From Microcoleus vaginatus HSN003 (GTDB lineage Bacteria > Cyanobacteriota > Cyanobacteriia > Cyanobacteriales > Microcoleaceae), in assembly GCF_022701255.1 (NCBI RefSeq), contig NZ_CP031705.1:5208001-5272000 (forward strand): DNA of 64,000 bases. Direction: 5' to 3'. A model generated the notes under the pieces. It was not told where the DNA came from and ran no database searches. It saw only the letters and a list, made by a program, of their open reading frames with translations. This document shows positions 38,293 to 47,507 of this stretch, piece after piece (position 1 is the first letter of the stretch; every line of letters begins with the position of its first letter). The position numbers and the translations under genes are program-made.

Positions 38293-38591
38293 CTTTCAGA
38301 AGGCAGAAGGCTAGAGATGCTAGAGATGCAGAAGGAAAGAAAAATTCAGAATCCAAGAATTTTGTTTTTTTTTCCTATTTAACTGTATAATAATCATCTC
38401 TTTTCCTCACCTCGGAAAAGCAACTTAGTTTCTACAAAAAATAAAAGGTTGGTCTGCGAGCCATCCACGCAGAACCTGGGTTTCGACGCTTGTCCGTAAG
38501 CCATTCTTCTGTCTTCGAGTTTGCCTTTTGCCTTTGAGTGATATCCTAGTTGTGTGTATTTTCCTATTTTCCGATAGAGGCGAGCGTCTTC

Positions 38592-38705
38592 ATGGAAGTT
38601 AACGATTTAGGGTTTGTGGCAACCATTCTGTTTGTATTGGTTCCCAGTGTTTTTCTAATCATTCTGTACATTCAAACGGCTAGCCGTCAAAGCAGAAAAG
38701 ATTAG
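38592..38705 (+). CDS. psbM: Photosystem II reaction centre protein M
   Basis: A 37-residue single-helix protein of the photosystem II dimer interface in the thylakoid membrane. The sequence [18 protein letters not shown] continues into [14 protein letters not shown] and ends in a short basic tail, the layout of PsbM. The helix spans about residues 7-27. It is so short that it is easily missed. A terminator follows 40 bases after the stop codon. Confidence 0.96.
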   Translation: MEVNDLGFVATILFVLVPSVFLIILYIQTASRQSRKD

Positions 38706-38742
38706 CAACTGCTGCTGTTTCTGTCTGGTGCAAGCGGCTTGC

Positions 38743-38784
38743 AAAAAAAAGCGCCAACAGCTTTTTGCTGAGGCGCTTTTTTTG
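38743..38784 (+). terminator. Rho-independent terminator after psbM
   Basis: The stem aaaagcgcc-aa-cagc pairs with gctg-a-ggcgctttt around loop ttttt and is followed by a T-run (ttttttt). It is the strongest terminator in the window. Confidence 0.9.
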
Positions 38785-38909
38785 TTAAATATTCTGTGTT
38801 GGCTGCTATAGCAGAAGGAAGAAGTAAGAAGCAAGAATAGCTCATGTTTGAGCAATTAAGAACGTCCTAATTCTGGGGGGCGGTTGCTATAACTGTTAAC
38901 GTTGAGAGT

Positions 38910-39761
38910 CTAGCCGACTGTGCGGGCTAGCAAGACGGGACAGTTGGCGTAGACTCGCACGTAATCTGATAGCGAATTTCCTAGGAGTCGATCGATATCC
39001 ACAAAGTTTTTGGCAACGCTGGGTCGCCGATCCGGGGAACCGAGCACCAACAAGTCGGCATTCATATCGTCTGCAATCCGACAAATTTCTTCCCCTGGCT
39101 TGCCTGTAGCACTCACGCAGCGGTAGTGAACTCCCATTTGTTTCGCTAGTGCTACTGCCGGAGCTAATACGGGGTCTTTGTCAGCACTTGCTGTTAAATC
39201 TGCGGTGGATTTTCCAGTCAAATCTTTGGTGACGTGTACTAAAATTATCTCTCCGCCACTGACTTCTTTGACCAAAGATAGCGCAAGCTGGAATGACTGT
39301 TTGGCGGATTCCGATTTATCGACGGCCACCATAACGCGCTTGATTTTTTTGACGTAGATGTCGTCTTTTACTAACAGCATCGGTCGGGATGTTAGCTGGA
39401 ACACGTACTGACTGACTGAGTTTTCAAAAATCGATTGCAGCCGTCCGAGTCCCCGGGAACCCATAATTACTAAGTCGGATTGTTCTTCTTCTGCGACTTG
39501 GCAAACTGTTGTTTTCGGGTCTCCCTGTTTGAGCCGGGGATTGACTTTGCTGGGATCTATTTTCAAAGACTGGACTGCTTGTGCTAATATCTTGCCTCCT
39601 TCTTCCAACTTGGCTGCCATGCCCTCGGATGTTACTTGTGGCGGCACGACGTGCAAGACGGTGACAGAGGCTTTTTGCAAGGAAGGGATGTCCATCAACA
39701 TATTAAACATCTCTTCGCACAAGCCGCGACCGGCTACGGCTACTAAAATTTTTTCTATCAT
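38910..39761 (-). CDS. Universal stress protein with two Usp domains
   Basis: A 283-residue tandem Usp protein. The first domain (residues 1-140) ends with VIMGSRGLGRLQSIFENSVS, the ATP-binding G-x2-G-x9-G(S/T)-like loop. The second domain (residues 146-283) ends with LVLGSPDRRPSVAKNFVDI, which is less canonical. Usp proteins bind ATP or other ligands and respond to stress; the specific role is not known. It is convergent with psbM and divergent from a thioesterase gene. Confidence 0.92.
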   Translation of the reverse strand: MIEKILVAVAGRGLCEEMFNMLMDIPSLQKASVTVLHVVPPQVTSEGMAAKLEEGGKILAQAVQSLKIDPSKVNPRLKQGDPKTTVCQVAEEEQSDLVIMGSRGLGRLQSIFENSVSQYVFQLTSRPMLLVKDDIYVKKIKRVMVAVDKSESAKQSFQLALSLVKEVSGGEIILVHVTKDLTGKSTADLTASADKDPVLAPAVALAKQMGVHYRCVSATGKPGEEICRIADDMNADLLVLGSPDRRPSVAKNFVDIDRLLGNSLSDYVRVYANCPVLLARTVG

Positions 39762-39902
39762 GGTTTTGGCGGTAAAAACAGTTGAGTTTTCTTGTGCGAG
39801 GTTAAACTAGGGCGTTGGTACTCTAGTTTCTTACTGTCAAGCATAAGCCTGAAGTTTGTCTTATGATTTGTAGAAATGTAGCGTTTTGGAACGATTTGTA
39901 AA

Positions 39903-40397
39903 GTGTTAGAGAACGATCGAACTCAACCAGAACTCGCACCGGCTGGTGCTATTCAAAACCGGGGCGGGATGGACTCTGAGGGCTGGTTTGAATATTTGGT
40001 GCGAGTGTACCCTCACCATACCGACTACAGCGGTGTGGTTTGGCACGGGACTTATCTGGCTTGGATGGAGGAAGCTAGGGTGGAAAGTTTGCGCTCTCTT
40101 GGCATCGAGTATGCAGACTGGGTGGCGCAGGGTTTGGAATTGCCCGTGGTGGAACTTTCGCTGCGCTACCACCGCTCTGTACAAATGGGTCAATCTGTGG
40201 CAGTCAGAACGCGGATAGGTGCTAGGGAGGGTGTGCGGCTGCTTTGGGATTACGAAATTCGATCGGCTGATACTCAGGAGTTATATGTGACAGCACAGGT
40301 AACTTTGGTTGGTGTCGATCGTGACAAAGGTAAGATTATGCGTCAATTACCCCCAACAGTGCAGGCAGCTTTGGCAAAGTTGGCGGTCAACCCTTAG
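39903..40397 (+). CDS. Hotdog-fold acyl-CoA thioesterase
   Basis: A protein of the 4HBT/YbgC thioesterase group. The active-site region is VRVYPHHTDYSGVVWHGTYLAWMEEARVESL, with the catalytic Asp in HTDYSG; I cite it here only by its parts HTDYSGVVWHGTY and WMEEAR. The reading frame starts at a GTG (39903) and gives 164 residues. A later ATG at 39969 would give 142 residues, starting close to the conserved domain; neither has a strong ribosome-binding site. The substrate is unknown; cyanobacterial relatives act in phylloquinone or fatty-acid metabolism. Confidence 0.85.
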   Translation: MLENDRTQPELAPAGAIQNRGGMDSEGWFEYLVRVYPHHTDYSGVVWHGTYLAWMEEARVESLRSLGIEYADWVAQGLELPVVELSLRYHRSVQMGQSVAVRTRIGAREGVRLLWDYEIRSADTQELYVTAQVTLVGVDRDKGKIMRQLPPTVQAALAKLAVNP

Positions 40398-40575
40398 ACT
40401 TATCTATTAGATCTCCCCAATAACTTTTGTGGAGCAGGCATCCTAGCGGCTTTTGACTGTATTTTTTGGAGATATCTATTGGGGGTCATGGCTCAAGTTT
40501 GTATAAGGTATTGTGCCCTCGGCGATGCCAGCCCCTTTTTCAAGATTTTGTTAGTAGCTAAATTGATCGTAGATT

Positions 40576-41724
40576 ATGATTAAAATTCTTGATTCTACCT
40601 TGAGAGAGGGAGAACAAACCCCTGGAGTTTATTTCGCACCTGAAACAAAGTTAAAAATTGCGGAGTTTTTAGACCACATAGGAGTTGATATTATTGAAGC
40701 TGGCAATCCTGCTGTAGATAGCGAAATTGCTTTAGCCGTTACCCGCATTGCCAATGCTGGACTAAAAGCAAAAATAGGCGCTCATTCGCTCTGCCGAATA
40801 GATGATGTTAAAAAAGCCCTGGATTGTAATGTCAGCTTTTTAGGCGTGTTTTTTAGTGTATCCTCTCAACGATTGCAATGCGACTATAATATCTGTTTAG
40901 ATGAAGCCATAGATAAAATTGTGGAAGTAATAACTTATGCTAGAGAGCAGAATGATAGTTTATTAATTCGCTATACGCCGGAAGATACAGTTCGCTCTCC
41001 TATGAAAAATGTGATTGAGGCGGCTAGTGCAGCAGTGCAGGCTGGAGCTAATATAATCAGCATAGCTGATACCACTGGATATACAACCCCATTTCAACAA
41101 AAACGTAGTATTTATTATTTTGTCAAAATCCTGAAGGAGGAACTAGCCAAACGAGAATTATATCCACAAATAGAAGTTCATTGCCACAACGACCGAGGTT
41201 TAGCTTTAGCAAATGCCTTGGATGCCTACAGAGCGGGAACAGATATTATTGATGTCAGCGTGATGGGACTAGGGGAAAGAGCTGGTATAGTGGATTTGGC
41301 TGAGTTACTAATAAATTTATCCGACCTTATTGAGGAGAAAAACTTTTGGAAACTAGGATATTTGAAAGATTTGTATAATTTGGTAAGCGAGTATTCTCAT
41401 GTACCTATTTCTCCTCATCACCCTGCCGTGGGTAAAAATGCTTTTACCCATTATGCAGGTGTTCACGTTACGGCAATGGCAAAAGATGAGCGCCTATATC
41501 AAAGTTTAAATCCAGAAGTTTTGGGAATTAAAAGTAGTATAGCATTAGGGATGCAATCGGGATTGACTGCTGTAGAATTAGCTCTCAAGCAGATTGGCAG
41601 AGAGGAACTGGCTGAAAACAAATATTTAGTAGCTAAGATTCTTAAAGAAATTAAAGAAATTTCTAAAAGAGGAACCCCAATCGATATCGATAAAGAATTT
41701 ATAGAAATTATTGATAATTGCTAA
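40576..41724 (+). CDS. Homocitrate/2-isopropylmalate synthase-like enzyme (DRE-TIM)
   Basis: A 382-residue metal-dependent aldolase-like enzyme that condenses acetyl-CoA with a 2-oxo acid. The N-terminal signature LDSTLREGEQTPGVYF and the metal site VHCHNDRGLALANAL are clear. It looks more like NifV/homocitrate synthase than LeuA because it is short and has no C-terminal regulatory (leucine-binding) domain. No nif genes are present, so a role in nitrogenase cofactor synthesis is only one option; supply of an unusual amino-acid precursor is another. The gene is AT-rich compared with neighbours, and a DHA2 exporter follows after 82 bases on the same strand, so the two may form a transferred unit. 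Confidence 0.85.
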   Translation: MIKILDSTLREGEQTPGVYFAPETKLKIAEFLDHIGVDIIEAGNPAVDSEIALAVTRIANAGLKAKIGAHSLCRIDDVKKALDCNVSFLGVFFSVSSQRLQCDYNICLDEAIDKIVEVITYAREQNDSLLIRYTPEDTVRSPMKNVIEAASAAVQAGANIISIADTTGYTTPFQQKRSIYYFVKILKEELAKRELYPQIEVHCHNDRGLALANALDAYRAGTDIIDVSVMGLGERAGIVDLAELLINLSDLIEEKNFWKLGYLKDLYNLVSEYSHVPISPHHPAVGKNAFTHYAGVHVTAMAKDERLYQSLNPEVLGIKSSIALGMQSGLTAVELALKQIGREELAENKYLVAKILKEIKEISKRGTPIDIDKEFIEIIDNC

Positions 41725-41806
41725 TTTACAGTAGCACCTACCAAGTGAAAAATGCTATATTTTGGATGATTTCAGAATAATACCCACCTCTTTCTAGATA
41801 GTAATA

Positions 41807-43270
41807 ATGTCAATAACCCCAACAGAAAACTCTAACGAATTAAGGCAAGAAGAGAAGAAATCATCTGAAAAATGGTGGACTCTAGTTGGTATTGGTATTG
41901 GTGTATTCATTTTTGCTTTGGATGTGTATATAGTTAACTTGGCTTTGCCAGTTATGGTTGAATCTCTCCATACCAGTTTTGCCACGATTCAATGGGTAGT
42001 TTTAAGTTACTTGCTGGCAATCGCCATATTTGTAATATTGGTATCAAAATTAGGTGATATCTGGAACAAGAAGCGATTGTACATTATTGGCTTAACAATC
42101 TTTACGATCAGTTCACTATTGTGTGGAATTGCGCCAAATGTCTGGTTTTTAATAGCGTTTCGAGGATTGCAAGGAGTAGGTGCTGCGTTTTTATCTGGCT
42201 TGGGAACTGCGATGATTGTGGAGGCATTTCCAGCGGCAGAGCGGGGAATGGGACTAGGTATTAGAGCGGGAATTTACGGAATGGGGATTACCTTGGGGCC
42301 CATGGTAGGAGGACTGCTGATGAGTGTGGGAGGCTGGCCTTTAATTTTCTGGGTGAATGTTCCGATTGGGATTTTTGCCATTTTGATTGTGGCTTGTTTT
42401 GTACCGAATTCTGCGATTAGTGGAAACCCAGAAAACTTTGATATCATCGGTACGCTGATATTGACCATCGTCTTAACTTCTTTTATTCTTGGCATTACCC
42501 TATTACAGAAGGGTAATTCTCATATTGCCATAAATATGCTGGGTTTTTCAGTCGTCAGCTTGATTGGCTTTTTATGGTTTGAATCCCGAATAGCAGCACC
42601 AATGATCGACTTAAAAATATTTCGATCCGTAGAGTTTAGCCTGGGCTTAACGCTACGTTTTATTGCAAATTTCGCGATCGCAGGTGTCATCTTCATCCTT
42701 CCTTTTTTCTTCACCTTCCTTGAACACTATTCAACTCAAAAATCTGGTTTTTTAATGGTAGTACCGTCACTTTTGATTGTGACGACTGCGCCTATTTCGG
42801 GTATTCTTTCCGACCGTTTTGGCACGCAGCTAATTACTTTAATGGGTCTAGTATTTATGGCAATTGGATGTTTTTTAATCAGCAGATTTGATACTGAATT
42901 AACTGTCATCAAGTATATTTTGGGGATTATTCCCTATGGGGTAGGAGTGGCGATGTTCAACTCTCCTAACAATAGCTCTATTATGGGAGCCGCACCAAAA
43001 GAGCGATTAGGTATTGCTTCGGGATTGTTGTCATTTTCCCGGATATTAGGGCAGATGCTGGGAGTACCAATAGTAGGTGCTTTGTTCTTCTTTACCACAA
43101 ATTTTAGCGCTAATTTTGCACCGAATATCGATATTAGCAATGCGCCTGTACAAGCATTACTTTTTGCTACACATACTACTTTTTCGGTGCTTGGGGTTTT
43201 ATTAATGGTTTCGACAATGTTTGCAACTTTCTTTTGGTGGATAGAGAATAAAAAAGCGGCTCTCCTATAA
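41807..43270 (+). CDS. MFS drug/metabolite exporter, DHA2 (14-helix) family
   Basis: A 487-residue proton-driven exporter of the inner membrane. About 14 helices are predicted. Motif C of the antiporter group is visible as GMGITLGPMVGGLL, and the first-helix D in FALDVYIVNLALP is the typical DHA2 signature. Substrates cannot be deduced. It lies 82 bases after the DRE-TIM synthase gene and shares its AT-rich codon use, which suggests that it exports a product of the same small pathway. A decayed copy of the sufE gene is convergent with it, 40 bases beyond its stop. Confidence 0.88.
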   Translation: MSITPTENSNELRQEEKKSSEKWWTLVGIGIGVFIFALDVYIVNLALPVMVESLHTSFATIQWVVLSYLLAIAIFVILVSKLGDIWNKKRLYIIGLTIFTISSLLCGIAPNVWFLIAFRGLQGVGAAFLSGLGTAMIVEAFPAAERGMGLGIRAGIYGMGITLGPMVGGLLMSVGGWPLIFWVNVPIGIFAILIVACFVPNSAISGNPENFDIIGTLILTIVLTSFILGITLLQKGNSHIAINMLGFSVVSLIGFLWFESRIAAPMIDLKIFRSVEFSLGLTLRFIANFAIAGVIFILPFFFTFLEHYSTQKSGFLMVVPSLLIVTTAPISGILSDRFGTQLITLMGLVFMAIGCFLISRFDTELTVIKYILGIIPYGVGVAMFNSPNNSSIMGAAPKERLGIASGLLSFSRILGQMLGVPIVGALFFFTTNFSANFAPNIDISNAPVQALLFATHTTFSVLGVLLMVSTMFATFFWWIENKKAALL

Positions 43271-43309
43271 AAATCATTGGCTGTTGATTTTAGTGAGGAT
43301 TTTTCATGC

Positions 43310-43728
43310 TTAATTCAGTTCTGATTGCTCACTTCCCTGGGATTCCAGCGCTTTCTTTTTCATCATTTGAAAAATGTTGTAAAATCCGTTAGCGCGGGAA
43401 GGTATCAAACTCACATTCAATCCCGTGTCATGAATAAAATATGGGGTAAGGGTGACAATTTCAGCAGGCGTTAATCCGCTCAAACCTTCCACCAGCAAGC
43501 CAACTAATCCTTTAACTAACTGAGCGTCTGAATCGCCTTGATACAAAACTTTTCCGTCTGCAAAATTTGCAGTAATATAAACTTGCGGCACGCAGCCAGA
43601 AACTTTGTTTTCCGGCAATTTATCGCTTTCGGGAAATGCTGGGAGTCTCTTGGCATACCACAGCAGTTGTTAGTAGCGCTGTTTCGGATCGGAATGTCGC
43701 TGAAAGCGCTGGACGATTTTAGCTAGGG
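43310..43728 (-). pseudogene. Decayed copy of sufE
   Basis: This is a duplicate of the intact sufE at 47508-47954. It retains the SGC active-site region and the C-terminal part, SRANGFYNIFQMMKKKAL. A TAA replaces the GAA (Glu) of RYEQLLWY near 43672, and the N-terminal first ten codons are lost at a junction with a permease fragment near 43728. A product starting at the internal Met (43618) would have 102 residues and include the active-site cysteine, but it is unlikely to fold well. Confidence 0.85.
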
Positions 43729-43740
43729 GTGCCGCTAGCG

Positions 43741-44094
43741 TCGAGCGATAAATTTGCTGCCTTTGGGCGACGATTTAGCTGTTGGTTTGGGGGTTTCGCT
43801 GGTGCGATCGCGCTTATTGATTGGGGGGTTGCTACTTTGCTAGCTGCGAGTGCTGTCAGCATCGGCGGATTGATTGGTTTTGTGGGATTGGTTGTGCCTC
43901 ACGGGGTGCGTTTGTTGGTTGGTAATGATTATCGGTTTGTGTTGCCGCTGAGTGCGATCGGCGGTGCTTGGGTGTTGACTTTTGGTGATTTTTTGGCTCG
44001 TTTGGGTGCGGGAGAATTGCCTGTGGGTACGGTTACGGCTTTGTTGGGTTCTCCGCTGTTTATCTGGCTGCTTTATCGGCGTTCTAGTCAGTAG
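43741..44094 (+). pseudogene. 3' fragment of a FecCD-type permease gene
   Basis: The fragment matches the last 118 codons of the intact permease gene at 48151-49149 (starting cgataaatttgctg). One base is missing in the run ttgattgggggg near 43825, where the intact copy has ttgattgggggtg, so the first third is out of frame. The rest reads VATLLAASAVSIGG to the end in frame. The first 200 or more codons are deleted. Confidence 0.88.
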
Positions 44095-44259
44095 GAAAGA
44101 AGGAAGAAGGAAGAGGGAAGAAGGAAAATGAAAAAACTCAAATGTTAGGCTTTTTTTATTTCTTATTTTTCCCCTATTTTGAATTCCCAATTTTTATTTT
44201 TCAAGTCTCAATTTTTAAATCTCAATGCTTAAGGCTCAATTCCCAATTACCAAAATAGA

Positions 44260-44358
44260 ATGTCTTTAGAAATTAAAAATTTAACTGGGGGTTACTTGGA
44301 TTATTTGCTGACTCAGCATATCGAGGTTATTCCTCATATTGTGGATTTGCTGCATTAA
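44260..44358 (+). pseudogene. 5' stub of a FecE-type ATPase gene
   Basis: The first 12 codons (MSLEIKNLTGGY) match the start of the intact ATPase gene at 49283, including the upstream spacing and start context. After codon 12 the sequence diverges completely, and the frame stops after 20 more unrelated codons. This marks the right boundary of the duplicated block at about 44297. Confidence 0.8.
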
Positions 44359-44493
44359 CCGGACTTGCAGGGTGCGCTGCACCTTACCTGTAAACAAAAG
44401 GTATTTGTAAAGAAATATAAATTGTTGACCCAAGTGAACACAGGCTGGCAAGTTGTGATAGCTTTGGGTAAGATAGCGATTTGTAGATGTCAA
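44281..44493 (-). CDS. Possible small helical protein, doubtful
   Basis: A 70-codon frame beginning at a TTG. The C-terminal half looks like a real amphipathic helix (LQVRLMQQIHNMRNNLDMLS), but its last codons run into the duplicated fecE stub. A different frame from an ATG near 44506 also gives a plausible N-terminus for the first 20 residues, so this may be a frameshifted and truncated gene. No family is recognised. Confidence 0.25.
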   Translation of the reverse strand: MTSTNRYLTQSYHNLPACVHLGQQFIFLYKYLLFTGKVQRTLQVRLMQQIHNMRNNLDMLSQQIIQVTPS

Positions 44494-44544
44494 TTTTTTT
44501 TGTCATGGTCAAAATAACTCAATTTATATTAATTAGATAAAAAA

Positions 44545-45483
44545 ATGGAAGCATTACTTTTATTAATAGGATTTGGAGGCGGGGCAGTAGTCTGCTGGCT
44601 AATTTTGAATAAGCGACATTCACGCAATTTGGTGCGGATGCAGGGTTCGCAGGAGGCTATATCGAATTTGGCTGCTCAATTGGATGCCCGAAATTCGGAA
44701 TTGCGGCAAAAGGTGCAGAATGAAAATCAGCTAAATTCTGAATTGTCCCAGTTGCAAAGTCGGTTGGAAACTGTGACTCGCGAGCAAGAATTGTTAAAAA
44801 ATCAAGTGTCGGAAATGGAAGAATTTTTGGCAGGAATTGCCCAAGATCGATCGCAAATTGATGCTCTGATTGCTGATTTGCAGTTTCAGCTAGAAAATGC
44901 TCAACAAGCTGAGTCGCAGTTAGCAGAAGTGGCAGAACTTAAAAATCAGTTAGAAGTTGGGGAGCAGGAGCGATCGCACCTTAACGCTCAATTACGGGAA
45001 ATGCAAGCAGAATTAGAGACGGTTGATGCAGAACGTACTCAATTTCACGCTCTGCTGTCGGAATTTGAGAGTCAGTTGGAAACGGCTAGTCAAAGCAGAT
45101 TGCAGGTACAGTACCAGTTGTCGGAAATTCAAATTAAGTTCGATCGCTCGATTGAAGAGCGGGAGCAACTTCAGTCTCAACTGTCGGGTTTGCAAACTCA
45201 ACTGCAATTAGTCGAAGCAGAGCGATCGCAACTGCAATCTCAGTTAGAAACAGCTAACACAGAGCGATCGTATCTTTACTCTCAAATGTCGGAATTTCAA
45301 AGTCAAATCCATACAGCTAATCAGGCTCAAAATCAACTGCAATCTCAAGTAGACGAATTAGAAAATCATTTAGAAACCGTCTATCAAGAACGTTTGCAGC
45401 TAAATTCGCAGCTAGCCGAATTGCCAACCCAATCCCCAGCGGGCGAGCCAGAATCTCAAGAACCTGAAGTAGAGTCAAATTGA
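44545..45483 (+). CDS. Membrane-anchored coiled-coil protein
   Basis: A 312-residue protein with one N-terminal membrane helix (residues 3-21, LLLLIGFGGGAVVCWLIL), then an almost uninterrupted coiled coil over residues 30-295 built of Gln/Leu/Glu heptads. Within it a unit of about 21-28 residues (LEtv-aeRsqLqsQLsef) repeats eight or nine times. The last 15 residues are acidic. It is cytoplasmic apart from the anchor and likely structural; the function is unknown. Confidence 0.65.
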   Translation: MEALLLLIGFGGGAVVCWLILNKRHSRNLVRMQGSQEAISNLAAQLDARNSELRQKVQNENQLNSELSQLQSRLETVTREQELLKNQVSEMEEFLAGIAQDRSQIDALIADLQFQLENAQQAESQLAEVAELKNQLEVGEQERSHLNAQLREMQAELETVDAERTQFHALLSEFESQLETASQSRLQVQYQLSEIQIKFDRSIEEREQLQSQLSGLQTQLQLVEAERSQLQSQLETANTERSYLYSQMSEFQSQIHTANQAQNQLQSQVDELENHLETVYQERLQLNSQLAELPTQSPAGEPESQEPEVESN

Positions 45484-45558
45484 CGAGAAATCAAAGATAT
45501 GACAGACTTCTTCAGTACAAACTTTAAAATAGTTATGCCATCCGACATAATATTACTC

Positions 45559-46515
45559 CTAAATCCCTAACAATCGAGCTGGGTTTTCCTTCATCATTAA
45601 ATCAATTTCAGGTTGAGAAATGCCTTTATCCTTCAACTTTTTAACAAATAATTTGTAACCTTCCGCAGGTAAAGGATCGGGTTTTCTTCCCAAATCGGTA
45701 CTCATAACAAAATGCTCCGCTCCGATTAGTTTAATCGCTGCTGCCATCTGACTAATAGAAACTTGATGCCAGTTTTTGTGTCCGTCATCAGCGGCATTTT
45801 CTCCCATCAAATCGTTGACAAATGCGAGTTCTAAGAAAGCTCCGGCTGCGGCGGCTGTTTGCATATTTTCTAGGGACAAACCGGGTACATCCGCCATTGC
45901 GTGGGTAATCAAGATGTTCTTAATGTTGAGAAGGTTAGCTTCAGTTACAACTGCCATCACTTCTTCTGAGGAAATATGACCAGTTTCCAATATCAAATTC
46001 TCTTTGGCTACAATCTTCAACACCGCTACTGTTTCCGGTAAAACCTTGCCCTTTTCCGCAACTTTAATCCCTATTCCCGATTTGTGAAAAACCTGCAAGT
46101 GATGCTCAGCATCAACCGTTGGCAGCCACACTACTTTACCGTATTTGCCACCGATGCGGTGCATTGCTTCGACAGCTTGGGGATTAATGCCGCCGACAGC
46201 ATAATTGAGAACAACTCCCCCGAAAACTTGGATTTCTGGTACTATTTTATTCACCAAAACTGCCCGTGCTGCTGTGCTGGCATAATGATTTTTTAATACA
46301 ACAGCTTTCATCTTCGCCCTAGCAGCTAATTTCGCTACTTCAAAATCATCCAACCTGCGAGGAATCACATCAGGAGAAGAATGAATGTGAAAGTCGATCG
46401 CACCTTGGATCGTACTCTTTGGCAAATTGATTATCGGCGACTCTCCCATAGCATAAACTGGCAGACAAAACCAATAGCAAACAATCCAAACTAACGTTAA
46501 AAAAACAGCTTGCAT
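45559..46515 (-). CDS. DUF6282-type metal-dependent hydrolase-like protein, secreted
   Basis: From the ATG at 46515 the protein has 318 residues, starting with a signal-like helix (MQAVFLTLVWIVCYWF...) ending near PVYAMG. The mature part has an amidohydrolase-like TIM barrel: metal-site HxH in DFHIHSSPD, then LETGHIS, ITHAMAD and STDLGRK. I assign it tentatively to DUF6282; substrate unknown. An upstream ATG at 46587 would add 24 residues encoded by a low-complexity dispersed repeat (NEPQRAQRTQRGEG), which is not likely to be native. The alpha/beta-hydrolase gene lies immediately upstream and overlaps that alternative start. Confidence 0.7.
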   Translation of the reverse strand: MQAVFLTLVWIVCYWFCLPVYAMGESPIINLPKSTIQGAIDFHIHSSPDVIPRRLDDFEVAKLAARAKMKAVVLKNHYASTAARAVLVNKIVPEIQVFGGVVLNYAVGGINPQAVEAMHRIGGKYGKVVWLPTVDAEHHLQVFHKSGIGIKVAEKGKVLPETVAVLKIVAKENLILETGHISSEEVMAVVTEANLLNIKNILITHAMADVPGLSLENMQTAAAAGAFLELAFVNDLMGENAADDGHKNWHQVSISQMAAAIKLIGAEHFVMSTDLGRKPDPLPAEGYKLFVKKLKDKGISQPEIDLMMKENPARLLGI

Positions 46516-46583
46516 TCCTCCCCTCTTCCCTTCTCCCCTCTGCGTTCTCTGCGCCCTCTGCGGTTCATTCCCTCTTAATTCTC

Positions 46584-47489
46584 TCAAATAAAAGATTTAA
46601 CCGCATTTGCCAAAGCTTCTGCATTCTCTTCGTGCATTCCCAAAGAACCGGGAACAACTCGCGATTCAACACCCGGTAATTCCGTTAATGCTTCCATTTC
46701 AGCCTTTGATTTGGGCGGCGCACTTTCAGCAATTACAACCATCACCGGCACTGCTAATTGTTGAAAATTATCTGTAAATTCCGATCGCACTTTTGCCGGA
46801 TCTAAACCACCAGTCACAAAGGCAGCGGGACCGTAGCGAGCACCTGGTTTTTGCGTAATTTTCCACTTATTTTGAATGAAATCGGGCGTGACTTTTGCAG
46901 CATCCACATAGACGTGGCGCCGATACATCAAACTCAGGAAAGACGGCGCAGTGTTGAGTTTGTATAGGAATTGTCCCAGTAAGGGCGATCGAACTAATTC
47001 TCTCACGATTCCATGCCACCCGCTTTGCTGTTTGCTCATCGTCGGCAAAGGCCCGCGCCAAGTCGGCGCAGCTAATACAATCTTTGACCAAACATTGGGC
47101 TTGGATTGCGCTAATTGCATCACATAACCCGCAGCGTGACCTGCCGCAACTACAGCAACCGGACTCTTAAAATTTGCCTCAACAAAATCCTTGAGAAATT
47201 GATGATATAATTGCGGTTGATAGTCGGTTCGCGGGCGATCCGATTCGCCGAAACCCGGCCAATCTAAGCTCACAACTTGAAAGTTAGAAGCTAACAATTC
47301 TGCTAAAGGACGCATTTCTTCTCGCGTGGAAACCGTACTGAAAGCAGGCAGCAGCAATACTGGATTGCCCTGTCCTCTGGTTTCGTAAATAACTTTAATT
47401 TGCGTTTCTTTCCAATTCCACAGATATTCTTGAACTGCGGCGGGATAGTTGCCAAAATTGGATTTTGTTAAATCTGTAGTTTGAGTCAT
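46584..47489 (-). CDS. Alpha/beta-hydrolase fold protein lacking the nucleophile serine
   Basis: A 301-residue protein. The oxyanion/early strand (VLLLPAFSTVSTREEM), SLDWPGFGESDRP and the acid region fit the alpha/beta-hydrolase fold. The nucleophile elbow reads GHAAG at residues 117-121, so an Ala (119) occupies the position of the catalytic Ser. A late His in LGMHEENAE is present. Either it uses another mechanism or it is a non-catalytic fold member; similar Ala variants may exist in cyanobacterial relatives. It lies in a minus-strand run with the DUF6282-like gene and sufE, 18 bases after sufE. Confidence 0.85.
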   Translation of the reverse strand: MTQTTDLTKSNFGNYPAAVQEYLWNWKETQIKVIYETRGQGNPVLLLPAFSTVSTREEMRPLAELLASNFQVVSLDWPGFGESDRPRTDYQPQLYHQFLKDFVEANFKSPVAVVAAGHAAGYVMQLAQSKPNVWSKIVLAAPTWRGPLPTMSKQQSGWHGIVRELVRSPLLGQFLYKLNTAPSFLSLMYRRHVYVDAAKVTPDFIQNKWKITQKPGARYGPAAFVTGGLDPAKVRSEFTDNFQQLAVPVMVVIAESAPPKSKAEMEALTELPGVESRVVPGSLGMHEENAEALANAVKSFI

Positions 47490-47507
47490 GGCTGTTGATT
47501 CTTTCTT

